The notes: generated by a model not told the origin, from the sequence alone. 64,000 nt of DNA from Prosthecobacter dejongeii (GCF_014203045.1 NZ_JACHIF010000014.1:1-64000), one strand, 5' to 3'. Positions 18,681 through 28,577 are shown, counted from the stretch's first letter. Numbers and translations: made by a program.

Positions 18681-19471
18681 CTCCTGAAGAAGCCAGAATT
18701 AACCTTGATGCTTGCTCATTGCGTCCAGGCGACGCTGAGCCTGAGGCTCGTGCGTTATTGAGTCAAAATCCTGAGTTGTCTAAGTGGATTGACAAGCGCA
18801 CGGCCTTTGATGAAAAAGCTGCTTCTGCATTTGCCCAAAAAGAAGTTCCAGAGGGGCTGAATGATCGTCTTTTGGCAGCCCTGATGGCAGAGCCAGTTTC
18901 GGCCTCTCAAACCACGAGTAAAACATCTCGGCAGCCTGTTCTAAAGTCTGTTTGGATGCCATGGTTAGGACTGGCTGCTGCTATGACCATTGCGTTTGTG
19001 GCTTTGCGCTGGAGTAATACTGCACCTGAATGGCGAGCTGAGGCACTTGCCATTGCAGATGGTTTACAGGGAGGAACTTTGCCGCTAGACGAATTTTCTG
19101 GTGATCTTTCTCATTTGAAAGCTTTTTTAGCCAATACTAAAGCACCTCAACCCAATGAAATTCCCAAAGAGTTGAGGTCTTTTTCCACTCTTGGATGCAA
19201 GGTTATTGTGATCGGTGGACGTCCTGCCTCAGTGGTGTGTTTTCAGATTATGAAAGACAATCCGGCGCACCTCATTACCTTTCAAGCATCAGGTTTGAAG
19301 GACAGCCCGAATGGAAGTGAACCCCAATTTTCGCAACATGGAAACTGGCAAATCGCAACCTGGAGATCGGGTGATCAGGGCTATTTTTTAGCAAGCAAAG
19401 CTCCAGCGAAAACGCTTCAGGAGCTATTCACTTGGATTCAAAGCCTGGGCTCACTGACCCGTTTGGTGTAG
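18677..19471 (+). CDS. Probable membrane anti-sigma factor
   Basis: This gene shares an ATGA overlap with the ECF sigma gene, a translational-coupling arrangement typical of sigma/anti-sigma pairs. The 264-residue product has a soluble N-terminal ~90 residues, one transmembrane helix (WLGLAAAMTIAFVALRW) and a C-terminal periplasmic domain of about 145 residues. No zinc-binding HxxxCxxC motif is present in the N-terminal part, so it is not of the ZAS type. The function rests on position and topology, not a recognised domain. Confidence 0.65.
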   Translation: MTPEEARINLDACSLRPGDAEPEARALLSQNPELSKWIDKRTAFDEKAASAFAQKEVPEGLNDRLLAALMAEPVSASQTTSKTSRQPVLKSVWMPWLGLAAAMTIAFVALRWSNTAPEWRAEALAIADGLQGGTLPLDEFSGDLSHLKAFLANTKAPQPNEIPKELRSFSTLGCKVIVIGGRPASVVCFQIMKDNPAHLITFQASGLKDSPNGSEPQFSQHGNWQIATWRSGDQGYFLASKAPAKTLQELFTWIQSLGSLTRLV

Positions 19472-19527
19472 CTTGGTAAGATTCGTCGAGAAATTTGCGA
19501 CAAAGACACGTTCTGGCTTTCGTCATC

Positions 19528-20268
19528 ATGAATGTTCTTTGCCCCCTTTCTTTTCTCACGCTGATCTCATTGAATTTGCTGGCCTTGGAGGATCAACCGA
19601 CCCTCATGACCAGCCGTGGTAAGTTGCTGGTGAATGAAGATTTCGCTCAACCTCTGAAGCCCTTCGATGGTAAGTCCAACGGCTTCGCTTCAGGTTTTTC
19701 GGGCTGGCGCTGGAATGCGGTGCCCCGTGGTGGCAAATGGGCGGTGGAGGAAGGCGTTTTTACCGGGCGTGAAACGGCTGAAGTGAAACACCCGGCTACG
19801 GCTTCTTATGGATTCATGTATAAAGATGTCATCATCCAATGCCAAGTGCGGATGAACGATGTGCCTCTCGCGGGTCGCAAGTACCGTAGTTTGAGTGTGC
19901 GCACGGTGGATGCGAAGGATTATGTGTGCAGTATCCACCTGAGTGAAGGTGGCTTTCGCATCACCAAGGATGATAACGATCACGCCGGCCCAGATAAGGC
20001 AGTTCCGCTTGGAGCAGCTAAAACACCTTTAAAACTCGATGAGTGGCACACCGTCGTCTTTGAAGTACTAGGCAATGAAATGCTGGCAACAGTGGATGGC
20101 AAGAGCCTCACCGGGAGTCACGAGTTGATTGATCGCCAAAAACACAGTCTCATGTTCGTTGTGGGTGTGGAGGGTAGTGTGCGTCATCTGAAAGTTTGGG
20201 AGGCTTTTCCCAATGCAGACTGGCCTCTAAACAAAACTAAAATTCAAGCCTCTACTTTAAAACCCTGA
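19528..20268 (+). CDS. Exported LamG/DUF1080-like domain protein
   Basis: A secreted protein of 246 aa with a signal peptide (VLCPLSFLTLISLNLLAL). It is followed by a beta-rich domain with the sequence style of 3-keto-disaccharide hydrolase/DUF1080 proteins (FSGWRWNAVPRGGKWAVEEG, DEWHTVVFEVLGNEMLATVDGK). These concanavalin-like folds bind or cleave glycans. The ATG at 19528 is preferred over an in-frame TTG at 19495 because it starts the signal peptide directly. It follows the sigma/anti-sigma pair by 56 bp on the same strand and could be part of that regulon. Confidence 0.6.
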   Translation: MNVLCPLSFLTLISLNLLALEDQPTLMTSRGKLLVNEDFAQPLKPFDGKSNGFASGFSGWRWNAVPRGGKWAVEEGVFTGRETAEVKHPATASYGFMYKDVIIQCQVRMNDVPLAGRKYRSLSVRTVDAKDYVCSIHLSEGGFRITKDDNDHAGPDKAVPLGAAKTPLKLDEWHTVVFEVLGNEMLATVDGKSLTGSHELIDRQKHSLMFVVGVEGSVRHLKVWEAFPNADWPLNKTKIQASTLKP

Positions 20269-20338
20269 CTATAAAGATCCCCCTGGATTGAAAATCTCAG
20301 GAGGAAATTTGGATCAGGTTAAAAGGTTTTCGCCGGAT

Positions 20339-21529
20339 CTAATAGATCATCGTATTGTCTGGAGCTGTGGTCTCCTCGATGTGGGTCGCTTTAATCACAG
20401 GAATGGTCTGATCTCCATCCTTTTCATAACTCATGATGCCTGAAATTTTGACCCACGTCATTTCCTTGAAATCAGGCGCCTTTTTACCAAAATCCACAGG
20501 AACAGAATAAGGACGCGCATCGGCAGCGCAGCACTGCACGAGCATGCGGAAGATACGCAGACGATGACCGTTGGCATTGTTCACTTTTTCAGGCAGGACC
20601 TGAGCGGTAGTTTCGATGGGCTGCCCCGTGATGACACGCTGCACCTCCAAGTCACCACCCGTGTAATAAATTTCAGGTACTTGCAGGACAAATTCACCTT
20701 TGCTGTTTTGTTCGATCTGCTGCTTCAAATCTTCCAGCGTGAAGCTGCCATAACTCTGGGCTTCTTTTGGTGGAGCCGAAGATGCTTTAGCGACGGCTTC
20801 TGGATCATTGAATTTCTCTGGGGCCGGAAGAGGGGTGTCGGGTAATGGAACAGGTTTTGGAGTCGCACGGCTTGGTTTTGAGCCGTCACCACGCAGAGTG
20901 AATTCATCCGCCCGTGCGGTCGAGTTGTAGTTTTGGTTGTACACCCCTTTGTTCAGCACCGCATTCGCACTGTAACGGTCTGGAGATTGTATGGCGGCCC
21001 AGGTGATCGGAGCTGCGAGGATGAGAATGGCTACCAGCCGCCCGGTCCAGCCACTTTCTTCCAAGATACCATGCCCATGGTGATCATGCGTGTGACTGTG
21101 GACGTGGGCATGAGTGTGGTCATGATCGTGATCGCAAGCATGATGAGTGTGTCCATGGTCATGCCCGCAGCCTTCGTGATGGGCATGCGAATGAGCGTGG
21201 TCATGGTCGTGCCCTCCACAGCAGCCAGATTTCGCTTCTTTGCCATGATCATGCCCACAGCCTTTATCATGGCTATGATCGTGACCACAGCCGCCGGTGC
21301 CATGGTCGTGACCTTCACAACCGGCGACTTCAGAGCCCATCGTTAGCAAATTAAATAAACCCATGATGGCCAATCCGATGCCTGTATAAAGCACCATCGG
21401 GCGGAAGATTCCGTCACCCGGAAGGTATTCGTTCACACGGCCAGAGTAGTGGAAATAGAGCAGGACTGCACTCCAGAGAAGAAGCAGGGCAACACTGATG
21501 AGGTGGATTAAAGTACGGGTTCCGCTCAT
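20339..21529 (-). CDS. TIGR03943-type permease partner with long His-rich segment
   Basis: Two N-terminal transmembrane helices, one C-terminal soluble domain, and between them a histidine/aspartate-rich stretch of roughly 80 residues (residues ~75-150) built from HDHG, HDHSH and HTHAH units with several Cys. A third hydrophobic helix ([16 protein letters not shown]) follows. The C-terminal part ([37 protein letters not shown]) matches the two-gene permease system typified by B. subtilis YcgQ/YcgR. The partner permease is immediately upstream. The His-rich stretch suggests binding of zinc, nickel or copper; substrate and direction are unknown. Confidence 0.75.
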   Translation of the reverse strand: MSGTRTLIHLISVALLLLWSAVLLYFHYSGRVNEYLPGDGIFRPMVLYTGIGLAIMGLFNLLTMGSEVAGCEGHDHGTGGCGHDHSHDKGCGHDHGKEAKSGCCGGHDHDHAHSHAHHEGCGHDHGHTHHACDHDHDHTHAHVHSHTHDHHGHGILEESGWTGRLVAILILAAPITWAAIQSPDRYSANAVLNKGVYNQNYNSTARADEFTLRGDGSKPSRATPKPVPLPDTPLPAPEKFNDPEAVAKASSAPPKEAQSYGSFTLEDLKQQIEQNSKGEFVLQVPEIYYTGGDLEVQRVITGQPIETTAQVLPEKVNNANGHRLRIFRMLVQCCAADARPYSVPVDFGKKAPDFKEMTWVKISGIMSYEKDGDQTIPVIKATHIEETTAPDNTMIY

Positions 21530-21556
21530 GAGAAGTGAAATGGCTAAAGAATGAGA

Positions 21557-22579
21557 CTATTTGGAAAAAATACTGGTGATAAATTCCCAGGATTTTTCAG
21601 GAAAGGCACGAGGATCATTAACGAACAAGGTCATAGGGCCCGCTAAGACAGCAATGAGAATGAACGTGCCGAGTAACATGGCGATGACCATGCGGCGTTT
21701 GAACACAGCCGCATACATGAACATGAGTTTGATGTCCATCATCGGGCCAAAAACGAGGAAGGCCAGTTTGGCCGCCATGGAGAAGGAAGCCATAGGGGCT
21801 GCAATGAAGGCATCCGATGTGCTGCATAGAGACAATACGAAGGCCAGTCCCATGATGGATGGGATTGCCAAAAGTTCATTGCCTGCCACACGATCCAGCA
21901 AGGTCTGATCCACCTGTGTGTTGAAGACGGAGGTAATGATGACGCCAATGGTAAAATACATGCCTGTATCCAGGAAGTCTCCCATGGCGGTGCGGAAAGC
22001 ATGCACCAACCGGGCATTAAAGCTGGCCTTTGAATCATTGCCTTTGGCGTTTTCAGCGGCCGAATCTTCAATCTCTTGAGCGATGTTCGTTTTAAGGACC
22101 TGGGCAGGTTTAAAACGCAACACGATGAGACCGATCGTAACTGCGACAAGATAGCCTAAAGCGAGCCGTGAGATGGTCATCGTGGCGTTGCCAAAGGTAG
22201 CCCAGCCAGTCACTTTTTCGAATTCCTTGAAAGCTGTCAGCGTACTTACCGCCACGATGGGATTCATGATTGGCGCTGAAAGCATGTAAGAGAGCGCGCA
22301 GGAAAGCGGCAGTCCTTTTTTCACGAGCCTACGAATCACCGGAACGACGGCGCATTCACAGACGGGAAAAATCAGGCCCAAAAAGCCAGCTATAAGCGTG
22401 GATAAGACCTTGTTTCTAGGCAGCACCCGTTCGAGCAATTTTGCAGGCAGAAAGGCGTCAATGAGCCCCGAGAGGAGCGTGCCGATCATGATGTATGGAG
22501 CTCCTTCAAAAAGGATGCTCAAAAAAGCCATCAGGACATCTCCAAAGGGACTGGGTTCGGGCAAGGCAGCTAAAATCAT
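21557..22579 (-). CDS. Permease, COG0701/DUF318 (YraQ) family
   Basis: A 340-residue polytopic membrane protein with about eight to ten hydrophobic helices. Recognisable family features are LIFPVCECAVVPVIRRLVKKG with the conserved C-E-C, PIMNPIVAVSTLTAF, and SLCSTSDAFIAAPMASF with the S-L-C-S-x-x-D-A-F element. The stop is 27 bp before the His-rich partner's start, so the two genes form an operon, as elsewhere for this pair. Conserved C-E-C and C-S-T-S-D segments within the membrane could coordinate metal or a thiol, but the transported species is not established. Confidence 0.85.
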   Translation of the reverse strand: MILAALPEPSPFGDVLMAFLSILFEGAPYIMIGTLLSGLIDAFLPAKLLERVLPRNKVLSTLIAGFLGLIFPVCECAVVPVIRRLVKKGLPLSCALSYMLSAPIMNPIVAVSTLTAFKEFEKVTGWATFGNATMTISRLALGYLVAVTIGLIVLRFKPAQVLKTNIAQEIEDSAAENAKGNDSKASFNARLVHAFRTAMGDFLDTGMYFTIGVIITSVFNTQVDQTLLDRVAGNELLAIPSIMGLAFVLSLCSTSDAFIAAPMASFSMAAKLAFLVFGPMMDIKLMFMYAAVFKRRMVIAMLLGTFILIAVLAGPMTLFVNDPRAFPEKSWEFITSIFSK

Positions 22580-22678
22580 GCAGTGGCAGCTTTAAACGTG
22601 CGTCGCCACCCGATTCAAGCGGGAAACCTTCAGTCTGAACTATTCAGGTAAATAAATTTCACCATTTGCAGCTTCGCC

Positions 22679-23548
22679 TCAATCCACCTTGCCCAAGCCG
22701 GCTTCAGGATCTGGCTCTAAAAAGCCCAACTCCACAAAAAACTCATCCATGGCCATCAATGTGGCTTCATACATCTCAAAGGAGAGATTGAAATTGAAGA
22801 AACCGTGCCCTTGACCTTCAAATTCGATCAATCGGCAAAAGTTTTTCTTCTTGGAAGACTTTTTTGCAAACTCATAGGTGCCACCGAAAGGCACCACTCT
22901 GTCTGCCGTGCCGTGCATGATCAACATCGGCGGCAAGCCCGGTTTGATGGCACGAATCAGGTTGGCATCTTTAGCTACGCCTGCATCAGGAAAGCGATCC
23001 AAACCAAAGCCTTTCTTAGAGGTATCCAGAACCGGGTTGAATAGCACTAGCGCGTTTGGAGAGGGACTACTATCCAGAATATCTGCAGGGTCGTCAAAGC
23101 CACTGAGCATGGCAGAAGACGTGATGGCATGGGCACCTCCACTGCCACCAACACCGACAATCTTGCCCGGATTGATACCAAGCTCCACCGCATTGAGGCG
23201 AATCCAGCGCATGGCAGAGCGCGCATCTGCAATTGCTTCGAGAGGCCCCCCATGATTTCGGTGAGTGATCCGGTAATCAAAAGCCATCGTCATCATGCCG
23301 CGAGAAGCAAAGTAAACGCAGTGTGGCGCAAACTGAGCGATCTGGCCATTGTCCCAGCCACTGCTAAAGAAGAACGCCGCCACCGATTTTGGGTATGGCG
23401 GGGCCTTATCTGCATCAGGTTCCCAGATATACACGGGCAGGCTGATATCGCCTACAGTCTTGTAGATCTCTTCGCGAGCAGATTTGAGGAGTTCCCGATT
23501 TCGGTCGAGTGGGAGTGTTCGTTGATGACCTTCGCCGGGTGATTCCAT
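22679..23548 (-). CDS. Alpha/beta-hydrolase, esterase/lipase-like, no signal peptide
   Basis: A 289-residue hydrolase with a nucleophile elbow VGGSGGAHA, the acid in HGTADRVVPFGG and catalytic His in GQGHGFFNF. The usual HGGG oxyanion motif is replaced by FFFSSGWDNG, an altered form. There is no signal peptide with the ATG at 23548, unlike the paralogue-like enzyme at 17024-17896. It stands alone between the permease pair and an exported protein of the opposite strand. Confidence 0.75.
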   Translation of the reverse strand: MESPGEGHQRTLPLDRNRELLKSAREEIYKTVGDISLPVYIWEPDADKAPPYPKSVAAFFFSSGWDNGQIAQFAPHCVYFASRGMMTMAFDYRITHRNHGGPLEAIADARSAMRWIRLNAVELGINPGKIVGVGGSGGAHAITSSAMLSGFDDPADILDSSPSPNALVLFNPVLDTSKKGFGLDRFPDAGVAKDANLIRAIKPGLPPMLIMHGTADRVVPFGGTYEFAKKSSKKKNFCRLIEFEGQGHGFFNFNLSFEMYEATLMAMDEFFVELGFLEPDPEAGLGKVD

Positions 23549-23676
23549 GATTGCGTGTGGCAGAATCGTGACTCTTGCAAAAATACGCGATCCAGCAACA
23601 TCTTTTCCTGGCCTAGAGGCTTCATTGAGGATGTATTTACGTGCCAGGTCTCCTTAATTTCTGCGACACTCCCCCC

Positions 23677-24567
23677 GTGAACACTTTTGTCCGACTTCTT
23701 TGCCTTTTTTTGGTTCTCAATCTCAACACTAGGTCTGAGGCGCAAGCCCCTGCTTTACGACAAAATTTAGACGCTGCGTATCAGAAATGGCGTGCCGCTA
23801 TCCTGGCGCAGGATGCACGAGCCTGGGCAAATTCCGTGACACGATACCGCCAAGTCGTCACACGTAATTTGATCGTAAGTCAAAAACAACCTTTCCCGCA
23901 GGCCGTGTTTGCAGTGCCGCTGGATCCTCCAGATATTTCAGGCCTTCGTCTTTTAGAAGCCCAGGCCGTGGGACCCACTGCCCATACCTTGTATTTCGGT
24001 AAAGTGAATCTGGGCGGGGACCCTGGGCAGATTCCTGACAGCGTTCTCATGCTGAAGTTTTTCAATGAAAATGGCAGCTGGCGTTTTGATAGCAGCAAAG
24101 TTCTCAAGCTGCTGGATCATCCTCAGCTGATCGCTCAAATGAAGGGCTCCGCACCCATGGATTTTTTGGACTACCCTGAGTTTACCCCTCCTGGACAGGT
24201 TCCTCAGGTGCCAGCCTTGTGCGAAATTCCTGAAAACATGGCGGGCTGCACGCTTCAGTCTTTTGGGTATGAGACCCGAATGCGGGTGAATGGATTCGAC
24301 TATCCTGTCATGCAAGATCATGCCGAAAAGTTCTTCGTCATTGGAGGGCTCAAAAATGGAGCCAACGATGTGTCTTTGATCATCAAACCGACAGACATTC
24401 CCGCTGGAGAAGAGCGTCTCCTACAGTTAGATTTTTTTGTCCTCACTGGCAAGGCCGGGAAACCACCTGTGCGTGTTTTCCATTATGATACCAAGGAAGC
24501 CACCATTGTGAGTCCGCTCAAGCTGCCCGTAACGATTACGGCTGACGTCTTAGATAAAGGGCGATGA
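23677..24567 (+). CDS. Exported hypothetical protein
   Basis: A secreted protein of unknown function, 296 aa from GTG 23677, which begins a signal peptide (NTFVRLLCLFLVLNLNTRSEAQA). An in-frame GTG at 23641 would add 12 residues without improving the signal. The mature part contains a segment with SnoaL/NTF2-like style early on (LDAAYQKWRAAILAQDARAW) and a beta-rich C-terminal domain with RMRVNGFDYPV and DVSLIIKPTDI. No catalytic motif is seen. Confidence 0.55.
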   Translation: MNTFVRLLCLFLVLNLNTRSEAQAPALRQNLDAAYQKWRAAILAQDARAWANSVTRYRQVVTRNLIVSQKQPFPQAVFAVPLDPPDISGLRLLEAQAVGPTAHTLYFGKVNLGGDPGQIPDSVLMLKFFNENGSWRFDSSKVLKLLDHPQLIAQMKGSAPMDFLDYPEFTPPGQVPQVPALCEIPENMAGCTLQSFGYETRMRVNGFDYPVMQDHAEKFFVIGGLKNGANDVSLIIKPTDIPAGEERLLQLDFFVLTGKAGKPPVRVFHYDTKEATIVSPLKLPVTITADVLDKGR

Positions 24568-24595
24568 TGTATTTCATACAATTCGTTAGACTGGG

Positions 24596-26017
24596 TTACT
24601 TGCCGCGATGTTTGGCAAAGATCGCCAGTGTACGATCTCTCTCGGTGGAGTGATCCACCATCGGTAACGGGTAGCCTGGAGCAAGGGCTCGATTATCCTT
24701 TGGGGGAGCCAGGAATTTCTCTTGCGACACGTTTTTCAGTTCTGGTACCCAGGTGCGAATGTAGGTGCCGTCTGGATCATAACTTTTCGTCTGAGTCCAT
24801 GGATTTTGAATACGGAAATAGGGAGCTGCATCTGCACCTGTGCCAGCGCTCCATTGCCAGCCACCATTGTTGCTGGCATTCTCACCATCCAGCAGATGCT
24901 GCATGAAAAAACTCTCTCCCAGTCGCCAGTGACAATGCAGATCCTTGGTAAGAAACATGGAAACAATCATCCTTACCCGATTGTGCATGAAGCCAGTGGC
25001 TAGCAACTCGCGCATGCCTGCATCCACAATGGGAAATCCAGTGCGGCCTTGGCTCCAGATCTGAAAATGCTCATCCGAACCGGGCCATGGCATGCCGCGG
25101 AATTCAGGGGCAAATTCCTCTTCAAAGACAGACGGGTTATTCCACAAAATGGCGAGATAAAACTCACGCCAAGCCAGTTCCTTGATGTAAGTTTCAATGG
25201 AAGTTTTGGCATCCGCTATCGTAGCTTGTGCCGCAGCACTTTGGCAGCGGGCATACAATTCCCGAATGGAAATGAGACCGAAGCGTAGATCTTGGCCGAG
25301 ACGGGAGGTCGTCGTGCCAGCGGGAATGTTTCGCTTTTGAGCATAGCTGTGCAAGGTCCGATTTTCGATGAAGTTCTTCATTCGCTCTCGCGCTGCTCGC
25401 TCACCAGGGATGGGTAGTTGTGCAGTGTTCTCCGGGAGTTTCCAATGTTGAAGGGTCGGCAGTGGCAGGCTTTTCACTGCCTTCCCAGGCGCAGTTCCGA
25501 GGCTGCCCAGTTTTCCAAGTGTGGGTGTTTTGTCCAGGCCCAGCCAGTTACGCGAGTAAGGAGTATATACTCGGTAGGGGCTTCCGCTGCCTGTGAGCAC
25601 TTCATCAGCTTCATGCAGCACTCGGTCCTTGTAGCTATGGCATTCGATGCCGATGCGGCGACACACCTCCTGCACCTTCTTTTCCATCTCACGTCCATAG
25701 GGATCGTAGTCGCGATTAAAATACACGGCTTTGGCTTCAGTTTCTTTGATGAGCTTTTCCAGTTCTTCATCGGCACGCCCACAGCGAAGGATGAGCCGAC
25801 TGCCCAGGGTTTCTAAATTTTTGTCGAGGGATTCCAAGCAACCGCAAAGAAACTGCTGGCGCGCAGACCCCGTCCACCCGTGATGGGCTTTCCAGTCGCT
25901 CAATACATAAACAGGGATCACTTGAGCTCCCTCTCTAGCCGCTTGATGCAAGGCGGTGTTATCCATCAGCCGGAGATCGCGGCGGAACCAGTGAATGACG
26001 GTGGAGTGCTGAGGCAT
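24596..26017 (-). CDS. phrB: Deoxyribodipyrimidine photolyase (class I cryptochrome/photolyase family)
   Basis: Repairs UV-induced cyclobutane pyrimidine dimers using light, with FAD as catalytic cofactor. The N-terminal antenna domain starts with VIHWFRRDLRLMDNTAL. The C-terminal FAD domain contains ELAWREFYLAILWN, GRTGFPIVDAGMRELLATG, MHNRVRMIVSMFLTKDL and NNGGWQWSAGTGADAAPYFR with the Trp tetrad positions preserved. The ATG at 26017 gives 473 aa, normal for CPD photolyases. The longer frame, up to 26215, would overlap the next gene and is rejected. Confidence 0.93.
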   Translation of the reverse strand: MPQHSTVIHWFRRDLRLMDNTALHQAAREGAQVIPVYVLSDWKAHHGWTGSARQQFLCGCLESLDKNLETLGSRLILRCGRADEELEKLIKETEAKAVYFNRDYDPYGREMEKKVQEVCRRIGIECHSYKDRVLHEADEVLTGSGSPYRVYTPYSRNWLGLDKTPTLGKLGSLGTAPGKAVKSLPLPTLQHWKLPENTAQLPIPGERAARERMKNFIENRTLHSYAQKRNIPAGTTTSRLGQDLRFGLISIRELYARCQSAAAQATIADAKTSIETYIKELAWREFYLAILWNNPSVFEEEFAPEFRGMPWPGSDEHFQIWSQGRTGFPIVDAGMRELLATGFMHNRVRMIVSMFLTKDLHCHWRLGESFFMQHLLDGENASNNGGWQWSAGTGADAAPYFRIQNPWTQTKSYDPDGTYIRTWVPELKNVSQEKFLAPPKDNRALAPGYPLPMVDHSTERDRTLAIFAKHRGK

Positions 26018-26093
26018 GGCGCAATTTACGTCACTCCTCAAATGTCGGATGAAGAAAAACAGATGAATCTCAACAGTGCCTATTCGCTGTGTA

Positions 26094-28577
26094 TTAATCC
26101 ACGTAACGAAACTCGGCGCTGGCCAATAATGATTGGCAGAAAAGTGTGAATAGTCGGTATTCATCCGACTTGTGCTCGCTTGCACTGATACCACGTGCCG
26201 CTTGAAAAAAAGCATTGGCTAATTCTTTCTCTGCTTGGTCAGGTGCTCGGTTAAAGCAAAGTTCAAATGCTCGTTTTAGATAGGCCTCTGGATTATTTTT
26301 TCCCCGCAGTGCTCGCTTGGCTAAAGCAGCAGCCCTCTGCTGCACCCAAGGGCCATTGAGTAGGTAGAGAGCTTGCAGAGGAACATTTGTCACATCGCGA
26401 TTCCCTGTGACCAAGGTGGGCTCTGCAAAGTCGAATAATTCCAGGACATCGGGCAGGTGATCTCTCACCACAGGAAGATAAATGGAGCGACGTAGGCTGC
26501 CATCTAAATCCGCTGGCAAAGCGGTATTGAAACCCATCAAAGAAACAGACTGACCTGTAAATTCTGTGACCAGAGAACCCGGACGGCGGCTGACATCCAG
26601 CTCGCCTGAGATAGCGAGCATGGAGTCACGAATCACTTCAGCATCCAAACGTCGTTTATGTGCCCGCCACAGCAGGCGATTGTCCGGGTCTTTCTCAAAG
26701 CCATCTTTTCGGTAGTCGGAGGCTTGCCGATAGCTTCGGGATAACACGATTTCTCTGACCAGCGCTTTGAGTGACCAATCTTGCTGAATCATTTGTTGGG
26801 CTAAAGTATCCAGCAACTCTGGATGCGAAGGCCTTTCGCCACTGTAGCCAAAATTGTCCGCTGTCCTCACCAACCCTACCCCGAAGAGATGCCGCCATAC
26901 GCGATTCGCGATGACACGAGCAGTCAGTGGATGTTCTGGATGAGTCAGCCATTTGGCCAATTCTAAGCGACCACTTTGAACAGGTCCCGGAGCGGAAACA
27001 GATAGATCAAATACAGCCGGGAACCCTCGCGGGACGGCTTTGACTGGTTGAGCGATTTCTCCGCGATTCAGCAACTGAGCCTCTTGAATGTGGGCAGCAT
27101 CCTCGACGCCCATACATAGGGGTAAGGCATTGCCTTCATCATCCACCGTCATCAGTTGGCCATCGATGCCTCCTCGTGTCCAGAGAATGCGGATGGCATT
27201 GCTCAGCAGTCTGAAGCCTTCATGGCTGATGTCCCGGCCCTCTTTTTGAGCCTTTTTGATGTAGGCTTCTTGCGCTGTCTGCTCAGCATCCAATTTGTTT
27301 CGATCCGCTCGGAGTTGCCTTACCTTTGATGGGTTAAGGGGCTTGTTAGGGATCAATTGGGCTGGGAGTTTGGGCAGTCGAATGAGGCTGCTGCCGTTGT
27401 TGTTCTCGGAATCAATCCAGGTGCCATAATGAGTTTGGGTACTTTGAAAAATACCCGCTAGTGCATAATAGTCCTCCATGCTGAAGGGCTCACTTTTATG
27501 ATCATGACAGCGTGCGCAGGCTATCGAACTGGCGATGATGGCCCGTGTCACGGTGTCCAATTGTTCATCGGCCAAATCGGCAGCAAACTGGGCCTTGTTC
27601 ATTTCATTCAGCCCTTTCGCACCCATGGCCAAGAACCCAGTGGCAATCAGATGCTCCGCCCGTTCGGATTCATTTTTGGCGGGTAGAAGATCTCCCGCAA
27701 TCTGTTCGACGATGAATCGGTCATAGGGTTTATCTGATTGGATGGCATCCACCACATAATCGCGATAACGCCATGCATGAGGAAAGACGAGGTTGGACTC
27801 CCGGCCATTGGATTCCGCAAATCTCGCTACGTCTAACCAATGACGTGCCCAACGTTCGGCAAATCTGGGGCTCTTCAGAAGCCCGTCCACCGTGCTGGCT
27901 AGGAGTCCCTCTCTCGTCTCCAAAGCCGTCCAGGCCTTAACAAAGGTTTGCGATTCTTCAGGCGTCGGCGGCAGGCCAGTGAGGTCCAGATAAAGGCGCC
28001 GTAAAAGCACGCCTGGAGCCGCATCTGGGGAAGGGGAGAGCCCCTCCCTTTCCAACTTCGCTAGGATGTGATGATCCAAATCCCGCCGCGCCCACCCTTT
28101 GTTTTGGACCTCTGGATTTGGGTGTTTCTGCGGCTTTTGGTAACTCCAGAATTTCTTTCCAGCGGCCACATCCACAGGTGGCCTTTCTTGAATAGGGGCG
28201 GAAGAGATTCGTGGATCCACGGCTCCTTCTCGAATCCAGGTTTCAAAATCTATCGTCACTGCTGTCGCCAGAGCGGGGCCTTTTGGCGGCATTGCCAGAT
28301 CTGGATCTTCATGCCGCATGGCCGCCAGCAGCAGGCTTTTGGTAGGCTCTCCTGGGACTACTGCAGGGCCACTATCACCGCCCGTTAGCAGTCCTTGTTT
28401 GCTATCCAGTGACAATCCTCCTTTGGTCTTACCAGATTCTGCGGAATGACATTCATAACAATGCTTCACCAAAACGGGGCGGATCTTGCCTTCAAAAAAA
28501 GCCGTGTCTGTCCCCATGGCCGCCCTGGCACTGCTCATGAAAACCGCCGCGCCCAAAATGAAGAGGTGGAGATTCAT
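26094..28577 (-). CDS. Exported DUF1549/DUF1553 protein with N-terminal PSCyt1-like domain
   Basis: A verrucomicrobial/planctomycetal secreted protein of 827 aa. After the signal peptide (LHLFILGAAVFMSSARA) comes a c-type cytochrome-like module with a single CYECH motif (Cys40, Cys43, His44), GGLSLDSKQGLLTGGDSGP and MPPKGP. Then follow DUF1549 (DLTGLPPTPEE; ARHWLDVARFAESNG; SIACARCHDHK with a second CxxCH) and DUF1553 (VANRVWRHLFGVGLVRTADNFG; SRSYRQASDY). The family is linked in the literature to sulfated or complex polysaccharide use and to haem binding. The usual downstream DUF1501 gene is absent: a methyltransferase and a photolyase flank it. Confidence 0.88.
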   Translation of the reverse strand: MNLHLFILGAAVFMSSARAAMGTDTAFFEGKIRPVLVKHCYECHSAESGKTKGGLSLDSKQGLLTGGDSGPAVVPGEPTKSLLLAAMRHEDPDLAMPPKGPALATAVTIDFETWIREGAVDPRISSAPIQERPPVDVAAGKKFWSYQKPQKHPNPEVQNKGWARRDLDHHILAKLEREGLSPSPDAAPGVLLRRLYLDLTGLPPTPEESQTFVKAWTALETREGLLASTVDGLLKSPRFAERWARHWLDVARFAESNGRESNLVFPHAWRYRDYVVDAIQSDKPYDRFIVEQIAGDLLPAKNESERAEHLIATGFLAMGAKGLNEMNKAQFAADLADEQLDTVTRAIIASSIACARCHDHKSEPFSMEDYYALAGIFQSTQTHYGTWIDSENNNGSSLIRLPKLPAQLIPNKPLNPSKVRQLRADRNKLDAEQTAQEAYIKKAQKEGRDISHEGFRLLSNAIRILWTRGGIDGQLMTVDDEGNALPLCMGVEDAAHIQEAQLLNRGEIAQPVKAVPRGFPAVFDLSVSAPGPVQSGRLELAKWLTHPEHPLTARVIANRVWRHLFGVGLVRTADNFGYSGERPSHPELLDTLAQQMIQQDWSLKALVREIVLSRSYRQASDYRKDGFEKDPDNRLLWRAHKRRLDAEVIRDSMLAISGELDVSRRPGSLVTEFTGQSVSLMGFNTALPADLDGSLRRSIYLPVVRDHLPDVLELFDFAEPTLVTGNRDVTNVPLQALYLLNGPWVQQRAAALAKRALRGKNNPEAYLKRAFELCFNRAPDQAEKELANAFFQAARGISASEHKSDEYRLFTLFCQSLLASAEFRYVD

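Noticed and set aside
20933-21346. Met/Val-rich plus-strand frame of 137 codons
   Set aside because: It is the complement of the His-rich codon tract of the permease partner; repeats arise from the CAT/CAC codons on the other strand.
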